A stretch of DNA of 64,000 bases. It comes from Pelodera strongyloides (taxonomy: Eukaryota; Nematoda; Chromadorea; Rhabditida; Rhabditidae). Positions 35,001 to 45,324 of the stretch are shown piece after piece. The notes under the pieces are model-generated. The model was not told where the DNA came from, did not search any database, and saw only the letters and a program-made list of their open reading frames with translations. Position numbers and translations under genes: made by a program. The stretch's first letter is position 1; each line of letters opens with the position of its first letter. The DNA lies in contig JAANDG010000588.1 in assembly GCA_036852015.1 (NCBI GenBank), positions 1-64,000 on the forward strand, written 5' to 3'.

Positions 35001-38000
35001 TACAAAATTCATGCGCAGCAAAAACATAATTAAAAATACTTCAGGATTGCAACGGCTTTTGTCGCTGTTCTCAAAACATATGGATGGTCCAACTTCTCTC
35101 TTTTTAGAACTACAAATAGTGATTATTGTAATTCAATCCTAAACTCTATCGAAGTAAGTCATAGAAAAAAGTGATAATCATATGATGGCAGAGCAAAGTT
35201 AATACATTCTTACATTTTTCATCTAATATAAGTTGATTACTGAAATTTTGTCAGTAAACGACGCTAGCTGAATTCTCTATATGTGGAGAAATAAATTGCA
35301 CACACTTCAGAATCGTTTAAACGGTGATGAACTATCAATTAGTGGGAGTTATTCCGTGGAGTTGTCTGACCAAAACATGACTTCAGTACGTTTGCTTGCC
35401 GCACAAAAGCGAGCAAGAGGTAGGTGACACGCTCTTATGTCACGACTGACACAAATATTTGGTTCCATAACCCGAAATGCTGATTTGCTGGTTGGCTGAC
35501 TGAATTGATGCCGCAACTGCAATTAAGTAAACGAGAACTGCATGAATCAGCAAGTTGGGTCTCTCCATTTGGGATGTTCAGCGTAATGATACTTCCAAGG
35601 GTAGGCACGTGCCGAGCTTTCAGAATCCCTGGTTTTTCTCCAATAAAGATAAGACAGATCTTCATATAAAAAGGACTGCATGGATAGAGAACCGAGAAAC
35701 CAAACTCAGGATTGCTGCCTAAAACGGCACTGCGTCACGGGAATGGCAAGATGCTGCACAAGGCCTAATGGTGCATTACCATTTAGTATTTGGAATTTGC
35801 GCCGAATATTCACTGGACAAGCGATCATTTCTACTCGCTGCTAAAGACAATGGAATGGCAACTTCAGAATATGTGTACATATTCCTGGAAATGAGAAGTA
35901 TTGGATTTGGACAGTACTCAGAACTGGACCCGAAAAGAGTTCGTAAGTGTTATACAAGAAAAATGAAATATTTGTAGTTCACTCACCACCTATTGACATA
36001 CGTTGCTGGGACATTGAATAATTAAACGCGCTCTTTAAACGGAAACCCCCGTTGTTTTTTCAAATTTATAATTCTGAAAGTATATAAGAGACAGACAGCG
36101 CTATATTGAAGTACTGCGTATATGATGAACAAGGTTTCTTTCAGTTGACACGGGTCGTTCACCATTCTGGCTGGACTTGGTGAATAATAACGCGGATCCA
36201 GAGGGACGCGGAAGCGGAGAAACTGGCTGAACTCTGTCTTGTGGTTGGTTTAACAGGACAAAAACATATTCGCGTAAACATACTAGATGAATGAAACAAA
36301 AATGCAGTTTCAAGCATATTCACTTCCCCCGTCATCTACACGCTTTCAGTTGGATGTTCAATTTGATGTTAAGTCGGGTAACGATCGAGCGGCGTTTGAC
36401 AAAGTTATCATGAGTTCAGTTCGGGACCCTCCTATTAGCTGTGACACAGCAGCATGCATAAATAACACAGGACAAACGGTAAGCGATCAATCCTTTGGAA
36501 GGAAGAACGCAATCATTGGCGGTTGTAGTGGAGTGTATGGTTTGAGACAAAATGGTGATACGATAAGCAAGATAGGTAACAAATACCCAACAGACCTTAA
36601 AAATGAGAAGAATTTAACATTAGATCTTGCTTGTTGCAAATTAATTGGGCAAGCCGGAAAGCACCATGTTCTTTCCTACACTGCTACATTTACACCCTTT
36701 TTCACTACTTATACATTCATTTTCTATATGTGAGGAGAAGGAAATGAGACCTATTTTAGCGAGCATTATACGCCGCCCATCTTCATGATGTATTTGCCAA
36801 CTACATGTACGCTTTGAACCGAACGATTTCTCAGTCGCCAAACAATCCCTTAGATCCCGATATTATGATGCAAAATATGAGAAACAACTTCACGGGTAAG
36901 GAGTAACAACACTATTTATAAAACTTTTTACACCTACCGACTGGGAAAGTCTAGTCATAGTCACCGTGAGTAAACTTGCAAAAAGAGAGTAAATTGATCA
37001 TTTTTGAACGTCTCAATACTGAATTGTGTCTGGACACTTAGTACAACATAGCATGTAGTGGTGATCAATAAAGGTGTTCAATACAATATTCAGGTTTCAC
37101 CGGGCAAGTGACTATAGACTCAACAGGAATACGCCTGGCAAATTACCAAATAATCACCTTGAATGAAAAACATCTATCCATCACGAGGCTGCTCATTCTA
37201 GTCGATAACAATGTTAGTTACCTGTATTTGTTGCAGCTTCTAGAGTCTTCCGCCCAGCCCTCATTTCCTTCAAAGTAACCTCTTATTCACTACTGCAATG
37301 TCTACAAAACCAGTTTTTTACAACGTGAGCTATACTCCGTTCTCGAGCGCGCAGCGCACCTAGCACCCTGCAGCCTTCGTCCCTTCTTTTTTTTCACAAT
37401 ATAACCAAACATTTATCCTAGTTTTCTCGAATTAATTCTCGTGTTGGTTCATTTTCAAAGTAACCTCTTATTTAATGGTTCAATTTTTAGTCCTCTCAAT
37501 CCATAACGCAATACGACAATGAATCTTCGGTGTGGTGGAATAGAGGTGGCTTGAGACCACTAAATGTACCGCCTTGCGGGTTTTCGGTACGCCATTCGCA
37601 TTTCGGTATAGTATTTAGTTTACACTCGAAAAAGTCACTGTACGAATGCTGTTGTCACGCTCTCTCAGCTCCTGATAACAAAAATGATGCTGAGCATAGC
37701 AATGTGTTTCAGCATCATTCTATCCAGATCACTTTCCAGAAATACGTCATTTTCAGGGCGAAGAATGTCCCCTTTCCACGTGGGAGCAGTACAGCGTGGT
37801 AATAATCGTTTGTGCCGTTCTGGGAGTTCTTCTCATAATTTCCTTCATAATTGCCCTGCTCTTCATAATTCGTCAGAAGAAAATGGACCGCGAGAGGGAA
37901 GACAGAATGTGGAATGTTCCATTCGCAGACCTTACAACAACGAAGGGAAAGAGCAAGGTAGAAGAGCATTCTTTCTTACATTTGACATCATGGTGCACTC

Positions 38001-41000
38001 CACTTTTGTCCGCTCGTTGTTTTGAACACGATGACGATTCTCAGTTAATACGTCATAAAGCTCAAGACCTAGACGTCATAAATTGTCCTTAGCAGTAATA
38101 TACAATCCTTGGACATTGATTACTTGTCGGAAGCTTTAGGCTAGCCTCCCCCGTCTTCTTATTGTATAAGAAAACCAAAGAATAAATAAAGTGGGCAACC
38201 GTGGAATAATATCTTGAATTCCCTATGCAGGAGCATCAGCTTAGGAAAGTTGTTCTCCTAAAAACTCAGCGAACTCTAAAACTTCCAGAGTGATTCGAAA
38301 AGTCTTCGTTCTCTGACGTCAGAACGGTCGCAAGCCACTCAAATGACAACCAGTTCAACGAAGACTTTTGTCAATACATTCAACACAATGATGAGGGCCG
38401 AGGACCTATTGATCGTCAAGAAGATACATGTCCATATGAAGATGCTCCCCGACTACAGACAATGGACACTCAATGTAAGTCATTAATGGATAATATTGAA
38501 AATATATATTTTCAATCCATAAGGCCCGTCACCTATTCTTAGAGGCAGTCTTACATTGTAAGACATAGAATATACTGGTCCTCCCGAAACGGTTACATAA
38601 GGTGCCACTCTGCTGTGATAGCCCTCACCGATTTTATGATATACTGAAAAAAAACTATCTATTTTCAGCTATGCTATTTGGAGCACGTGAATGTTGCCAA
38701 GTTCTACGGACTGTGCACCGATGTTGGACCGCAATATTCGTTGTGGAAGTATTGTGATCGTGGCACATTGAGGGTAAGTTAGGGTTATTAAAACATATGG
38801 TGTTGGTGGTCAGCTGGAATACATAGGAATGCAGTTATCCATCATACGCTTCAAAAGGCGGTCGATAAAAGTCCTTCAAAGTTGACGGCATACGTAAAGA
38901 AGAGCACCAACGTACGCGAGGAAAACGCACCACAGTCGTTTAGGAAACCTTACTGCATCACTCGCAGCGGATCGATGGGTTCTTCATGGGATGTATGATC
39001 ACCGACGTTGCACATGTAAGCGTAAATTTACTCTTACTTTAGGCCACTATTCCAATGGTCGTCAAAATACCGTTCACAAGAAAATCTAAATGCTCCAAAA
39101 AAAATCTGCACAATTCCTGTATCAGGAAACTTTGACAAAAAAAAAAAACAAAAAAAAAAAAAAAAACAATATAATAGGTTTTCGTAGATTTCAATAATTT
39201 AGGGACTAAATTACCTCCATCGCTGCCCAATCGGTCTTCACGGCAATATATCCACATTATCTCTCTATGTGGACGATAGGTGGCAAGTAAAACTTGCAGA
39301 CCTTTTCATGCCATTTGCCGTGAGTGCCGAGAAGAAGGACCGATTTGGTATGAAGTTCAGTTTTGGTAATCGAAATTTACAGGGTCGCGGCAAAAAAAAT
39401 CATCTTTATTTTTGCCCCGGTTATCAAAGCCAGAAGCAACAAAGATATCAAACATTTTCAGAAAAGCTCTACCACGCGCCCGAAATACTGAACGGAGAGG
39501 AACCGTCCAAAAAGGCCGACGTTTACGCGTTTGCAATTGTTTGTTCCGAGATTATGACAAGAAAATTGCCGTACGATTTGGAAGGAGATATGCAAAGAAT
39601 GGATGGTGAGTGAACGGCTTTTTTACCGGAAATTGAAACATTTGTATCACAGACAACGATGGACAAGGTTTCGTTCTAGATAGTGACGGCTTGGGAAAGA
39701 AAACAAGCTAAAACAAGGAAGAGGCTCACAGAAATATTGTAAGGCACATGACATCAATTTCTGATAAAGGACAGCAAGGTTTCAGAAATCATATATTTCA
39801 TCAAAAAGGACGGAAAGAATGCACAACGACCAGATCTCACTGCACCAGACGAAGTCGACGTGAACCCAGCATATGTGAGTTCTTTGAACTTTCCTTTTTA
39901 GGAACCAAGCAATGTATAACAAGCATAAAAGAAAATGATAACGACAATAATGGAAAATAAGAGCAAAATGAAAAATCAATAGTATGCGACAACCAAACAG
40001 GAAATATTAAACAAAAAAGGATACTTGGATCACGTATGTGGACGATTTTTGGAATAGTACTCAAAGGAATTGTATCTCCAAATACTAGATTCGGCGAAAG
40101 AGGGGCAAAGAAAGCAAGACTCCACAAATCCAGCCAAAAAAAATTATTGTAATCGAATCAATAACCGCGCACCGCACAGCGCCACTGTGATGCGATGCGC
40201 GTTTGTCTGTAATTTAGGTAGCACCACTACAAAATAGTAAACAATAACAAATAAACAAACAAACAAAAAATTTGTGTAGATGCATCTATGTCGCGACTGT
40301 TGGGAGGAGGACCCTGACAAGAGACCATCAATGGACACTGTAAGAAAGGTAGTCAGAGGTATGCAGAAAGGACAGAAGAACCTGATGGACTACGCTACAG
40401 CACAGGTACACTCACGTTTGGTGGTGGAGGTCAGACAAGCATAGACTTTGTTTACAAGGCTATGTCTCACGTGCACGGCAAATAGGAGTCACTGTCACTG
40501 TTCCTGACGTTGTTTGTCTGATCACCTTGAATATAAAGCATTTGCATGCAGCACAATATTGGAATTGATTATTATTATTATAATACAAAAATACTCATAT
40601 AATTTTTTATGAAAATGTTTCATATAATTTTTTATGTACACATAATTATTTTCAAATGGAAGAATACACTCGGCAACTGGAGATGGAAGTCGAAGACCAA
40701 TCAAGAGAATTAGTAGAAGAGAAGAAAAAGTCCGACATTCTTCTATACAAGATGCTTCCTAGGTGAGCCATACTTAGCTCTTGTTTTGCAAAAATTAGTA
40801 CAAACAGAAATACACAATCACACACAGTAAAAAACATGTATGTTCAAACTCCGCTCCCACAGAAACACACATTCGACACGACAACAACTCGTTAGATGAA
40901 AACCGAGATATTCTTTGCTTGATCCGTAAATGCTACATTTAGACAAGTCGCCGATAAATTAAAGCTTGGTCAATCAGTGGAGCCGGAATTCTTCAACAGT

Positions 41001-43150
41001 GTGACCGTATTTTTCTCTGATATAGTGAAGTTCACCCAATTGGCGGCCAAGTGTACACCCTTTCAGGTACTGTGAGAATTCAAGCTTTCTTGACGTGAAT
41101 GTTCTTGGTTATTCATAATGCAGGTACTAGAATAATCATGGATGTACAGCGAATACCCTTTCCACTGTCTGGGGTTCTATTTTAGTGTGCGCCACGGCGC
41201 AATATTTCTGCCACGGTGCAGTATAACATATAACATCAAAGTGCGACAATTTCATATTTATTCTTATTTTAGATAGTCAATCTGTTGAACGACGTATTTT
41301 CGATTTTTGACAATCTTATTGAGAAACACAGTGTTTACAAGGTGGGTTCTTCTTCATTGCGAATAATAGTGACTCCGTGTACAAACTTACACGTGCAGTT
41401 GTCCAGCATAGGCCTAATAAAACGTGTCATACTTATTGAAAGTATTAGGTCGAGACGATTGGTGATGGCTACCTCTGTGTATCCGGACTTCCTCATCGAA
41501 ATGGTGATCTCCATGTGAGAGATATTGCTGAACTCTCCCTCGACTTTGTGGAATCGTGTCAGAAATTCCGAATTCCACATTTGCCCAGCGAAAAAGTGCA
41601 AGTCAGGATTGGAATGAACTCGGGTGAGCGAATAGCTTACAACGCGGCCTCAACATGCTGAGGTCTTTTAAGCAGTATAACGGCTGTTGTACAAAAAGTA
41701 TGATGAACTACATTCCTTATGTGGTGATGCTGACAATGAGCTGTCTACTCATACTCATGGTATGTTGCATATGCATGGGAATGTTATACATGCCTTTGCA
41801 AAAACCGGCTGTTATATCGCGTTAACCTAGGAATCTACACATGGTGATATAGTATTGATCAAGAAATGCATTCTTATAGAGAATTGATGTTGAGATTTTT
41901 CCGAATTATTTGCAGGTCCATGCGTTGCCGGAGTTGTCGGGCTGGCAATGCCAAGGTGCGTTGCGCTACAATCTTTAGATTTAACAGTACATGATAATCA
42001 TAAGCAGAAAGTAGAATAGCATTTTTGAGTCTCCACTAGCCTTTATCTAAAAAAAATTCCAGATATTGTCTTTTCGGAGATGTGGTCAATACAGCTTCCA
42101 GAATGGAAAGCAATGGGAAACGTGAGTGAGAACACCTTATTGGAGTAGCATGTAATAAAACCTACTCTCAATATAATTACTGTATCGAAGAAGTTGTTCA
42201 TCGTCTCCCCTCGTTTAACTTCTGTCAATTTCAGCTAATCAAATCCACATGACAGGAAGTGCTCGTGATTTACTAGCTAAATTTACACAGTACTCGACAA
42301 AATCGCGTGGAGACGTGATTATCAAGGTAAGGACTAGTAGGGTAGTACGACTCTGATGTTTGACGGCAAGCTTGCGGCGGCTATCTGGGCCTTGGCAAGT
42401 ATGTTCCGCAAAAGTGACAGCCATGTGGTGAGGAAAAACGCGCCGCGAAATTGCCTCTTTCGGCCCCCAATAGACACCGAGGAATGTGCACACACGAGCC
42501 ATATGACTCACATTGCTCTTTAAAAAGGATTGTGGCGGCTTAGTCGGTTCAATCAAGTTTGAGGTTAACATTAACCCCGAAACCATTACACCGTGTGTCT
42601 CGCAAAGAAGTCCGTAACTGGTGGTTGTACAGTAGATGTAGATTATGCATCTGCATATGGTGTGGATAATCAATGAATTATTTTAGGGTAAGGGTGTCAT
42701 GGAGACGCATTGGCTTGTGGGCCGTCATGGGAGTCCGGTGACCCATCACTTAGACGAAGACGAAGTACGTAAAGAAGCGCTAATTAGACAAGGAACAATG
42801 GTTACGGTAGGTGACGTATCCTTTCAGTATGTGCGTGCGTGTGTGCATGTGTATGTATGTGTGACGTGCGCTATGTGTTCGTATGTTTTACTTTTTTTAT
42901 TTTACTATCTCGCTTTATTCTTATCTAGGCTGAGGCCGCTGAGGAGGTCCGAGCAGCTAATGTAACCGAGCAGGAGCCCAAGGCCGCGAGCGTGGTTGCC
43001 GCAGAACATTTCACTCGATTGACTACTATGGATGCAGTCTCGATTTCTTCGGAAGAGAGTGAACCTACTGGAATGTACGGACAGTTCAAGACCGTAAAAA
43101 AGGAGGATTCCATTCAATTGATCAGCAGAGAAGTGCTGAATAGAGCGTGA
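32035..43150 (+). CDS. Receptor-type guanylate cyclase, paralogue B (lesions in leader, ectodomain and one splice site)
   Basis: Tandem paralogue of cyclase A with the same 29-exon plan and phases. Exons: 32035-32101, 32422-32555, 34009-34127, 34685-34817, 35045-35153, 35311-35419, 35787-35942, 36145-36243, 36350-36478, 36760-36895, 37094-37212, 37491-37586, 37757-37957, 38289-38474, 38669-38773, 38968-39015, 39203-39347, 39462-39605, 39786-39874, 40280-40405, 40656-40762, 40943-41066, 41273-41341, 41449-41623, 41916-41955, 42063-42121, 42235-42326, 42687-42806, 42929-43150. The leader (MAKIFSILFHMFLTIRP) is a better signal peptide than A's, but it breaks frame: the exon is 67 bases and does not fit phase 0. 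The exon at 36145-36243 is 99 bases against 98 in A and runs to a stop. The exon at 40656 is preceded by AA instead of AG. The membrane helix, pseudokinase, catalytic residues (FFSDIV, VETIGDGY, YCLFGDVVNTASRM) and tail are intact. It may be a functional gene with sequence errors or an early pseudogene. Confidence 0.9.
32640..33760 (+). mobile_element. Degenerate CR1-like LINE reverse transcriptase fragment in a cyclase B intron
   Basis: The fragment lies between cyclase B exons 2 and 3. Three overlapping reading pieces in shifted frames encode a reverse transcriptase C-terminal half. They show SGVPQCSVLGPILFCLY (the family's SGVPQGSVLGPLLF motif), then CYADDIKIYK with the catalytic YADD, then the thumb-like segment LAPHKCQALYIGG and a downstream RSILESGSVVFNPY...ALERIQRMFTKRV region. 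This is the order seen in CR1/Jockey-clade non-LTR elements. The endonuclease is missing and at least two frame breaks occur, so it is a dead, 5'-truncated copy. Cyclase A lacks it, so it inserted after the duplication or was lost from A. Confidence 0.85.
34139..34534. mobile_element. MITE, single-core copy of the 15604 family
   Basis: Same ends and arms as the 15604-16178 element but with one core, in the opposite orientation (GCAGAGATCGAAGCTGTC first). It lies in cyclase B's intron between exons 3 and 4, eleven bases after the donor. Confidence 0.92.
35546..35672. repeat. Repeat shared with 32640-32757 but with one part inverted
   Basis: Both copies begin GTTGGGTCTCTCCATT and run to CAAGGGTAGGCA or AAAGGGTAGGCA. 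The following block (AAGATCTGTCTTAT at 32.7 kb) is reverse-complemented here (ATAAGACAGATCTTCATAT). In a cyclase B intron. Confidence 0.75.
40654..40655 (+). other. Lost 3' splice acceptor before the signalling-helix exon of cyclase B
   Basis: In paralogue A this exon follows TTTCTTCAG; in B the aligned bases read ATTTTCAA before ATGGAAGAATAC. The only nearby AG is seven bases into the exon and would shift the frame. This is a substitution, unlike the one-base indels seen elsewhere in the window. It is therefore the best single piece of evidence that B may be compromised. Confidence 0.8.
40943..42326 (+). other. Class III guanylate cyclase catalytic domain exons, cyclase B
   Basis: Exon lengths are identical to A (124, 69, 175, 40, 59 and 92 bases). 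FFSDIVKFT, VETIGDGY and YCLFGDVVNTASRM are all retained, so the catalytic half looks under constraint even though the N-terminal half carries frame breaks. Confidence 0.92.
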
Positions 43151-43522
43151 ATTATGTATGCTTTATTCAAAAATGTTTTTTTTTTCGAATCCGACAGCAA
43201 AACGTTATCAGGCTCAGGATCCATATATAATGGTTTACTTCGATTTAATTCTTGTCATTTCATTTAAGTATTAAACAGGATTCTATAAATAAAAATTTAC
43301 CATACTCCAACTTTTTTTTTCTGTAAGCCTGAGCATTTACATAAAATGTTAGTTGGCACATGTAAAAACGCGCCGCGTAACCTAATTGTAAGCGCTAACA
43401 AAAAGCACAAAGAGGAAGTTCAAAGATTTTATGTACAAGACTTTTCTGTAAATAACGTTCATGTAGTATTCATACGAATTGTAACAGGATCATTTAATCT
43501 TTTATTCATTTCTTATTTTGAC

Positions 43523-43528
43523 AATAAA
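43523..43528 (+). terminator. Probable poly(A) signal of cyclase B
   Basis: AATAAA in a block matching the cyclase A 3' flank, 373 bases after the stop. An earlier candidate lies near 43287. Confidence 0.55.
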
Positions 43529-43721
43529 ATTCTTCAGTTTATCGTAGTTCATGTGTGTACAAGAATCCAATATGACAGAATATAATACTAAAAAAAGAGT
43601 AAAGATGATGACAGACTAACAATAAGCATACTGTCATACTATGATAACAATTTGCATCAAAGCTCATGAATTAATGATCATGAAGAAATCAATACAAATT
43701 GTAAGTAACTGTCTCATCTCT

Positions 43722-43886
43722 CACCATCAAGGTGTATTGGTGAGTTGGCGCAACCTGATAACCTGAGGCCTTTACCAGCACGCAGGGAGCCCTCCCAGTC
43801 CCAGAGTGCGAGAGCAGAAGAGATTTCAGAGCGCTCGTGCCCCTAGGGAGGGGGATTCTCCTGCGTGTAGGTTAATACGGCCTCTG
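43722..43886 (-). repeat. Dispersed palindromic repeat, copy 2
   Basis: Reverse-orientation copy of the element at 925-1075, with the same terminal bases (GTGTATTGGTGAGTT side and TAATACGGCCTCTG side) and shared interior around AGATTTCAGAGCGCTCGTG. Confidence 0.7.
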
Positions 43887-44129
43887 ATCATTACCATTTT
43901 CTCAAACATTTCAGCACATTGGTTTGTTTCTTGAGTTTGAGTTCTTGAGACTGGCACTCGAGAATTGAGTTCTTGAGACTGGAATTGTTCACTCAGAATC
44001 GAGAATTGAGTTCTTGAGACTGGCACTCGAGAATTGAGCATTTCACATACGCTTCAGAACATAGTGAAGAAGAAGAGAATTTCTGCTTCATCAATCTCCT
44101 GCCTGGTGTTAGATGATAAAATGAAGTAC

Positions 44130-44282
44130 TTAGAAAACCATTTGGAGCGTTTTTTGCCTTTTTGTGGGTCAGCAGATTTGGTGATACCCTGGTGGCCGTG
44201 TTGTGACCAAGTTTTCCGAAATGATCTGGCCACCACATGGACATCAAGTGGATTTTTCAGCGAAAATCATTTGGTGTGACCG
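44130..44282. repeat. GTGACC-type interspersed repeat, diverged copy upstream of the bestrophin
   Basis: AAACCATTTGGAGCG, GTTGTGACCAAGTTTTC and CATTTGGTGTGACCGG match the family with more divergence. Confidence 0.55.
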
Positions 44283-45324
44283 GCTAAAGGCTAAAGACCG
44301 TTTTTCTGTGGTCTGTGCAATTCCCATTTCCGTGATCGTAATAAAAGAAGAGAAGCGCACTGGATTCATTTTTAAGCTTTCATTTTCCAATTCTGCTTTT
44401 TTTTTGCATGTTCCTGGTTGGTGAACTTTCCGTACGAGTGTTTACTAAATGTAGATTTACATATTAATACAGAGAGGGAGACAGATATGGAGACAAAAAG
44501 CTACAGAGAGAAAATAGAGAAACAGAGACAAAGAGATACTTGCCGAACTATATTTTTTGTATTGATTATTCACATTTGAAAATGAAACACACTGGTGTGA
44601 TTATCTTTTTCTAGGTCAATCAGGCCATTTCTGAAAGCATTGTGTTATGTTTTTATTTTTGGTCTTTTATAGCTACTGTTCTGTTCTGTACCATTAATAT
44701 TGTGCATGTTTATGAAATAGTATAGCGTTGACTGGTGATGTCCTAAGCCTCTTAATGACCGGATCTTTTTATAAATGAACGTTTGTAGAATTATCAGTTC
44801 AGCAAAATATGACTGTAACTTACACAAGAGATGTTTCAAATGCGGAAATTCTCGCATTTCTGAAGACAATTTTTCGATGGAGAGGCAGTTTATGGAAGGT
44901 GCGTGAGGTGGTATGGTTTGCATAGGAAGAAAGACGAGTGGTAGTGTAGTTAAGTTGTTTCTAGCATGGAGGTAGGCGTGGTGTGTGTGCTTATTGTTGG
45001 TAAGGTAGACGGGGTTGCATGGTTCGTAAGATTGACCGTTTTTTTTAAGGTAGATCTGGGTTAGTAATAGCACATGTAAGGTCAATATGGTAGACTTGCA
45101 TCTTGGATGGTTTGTCAGAGGTCAGAGGTGTCAGGGTGGGTACCAAGGCATGCGTTTGACCGTGCGTACCGGCTCTTAGCATCCTGATAGCTAAACTTCA
45201 CCAATTTTTACACCTCTATTGGGTTGTGACCGCCTGGGACGGAGACCCGAGCCTGCGTCGGTTGCATGGGACGCTATCCCTCACATCACCAACGAGACAA
45301 ACGATAAGTATCAATTATTTCCAG

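Larger units (their letters stand above)
43151..45324. other. Region between cyclase B and the bestrophin core
   Basis: No convincing exon. It contains the cyclase B 3' UTR, a copy of a dispersed palindromic repeat (43722-43886, opposite orientation to 925-1075), a short direct repeat of GAGTTCTTGAGACTGG near 43930-44036, and a GTGACC-family repeat copy (about 44130-44282). The missing bestrophin start exon could be here, but I could not recognise it. Confidence 0.55.

Noticed and set aside
42239..42673. 144-codon minus-strand ORF
   Set aside because: Antisense to a cyclase B catalytic exon and its intron; nothing resembling a protein family.
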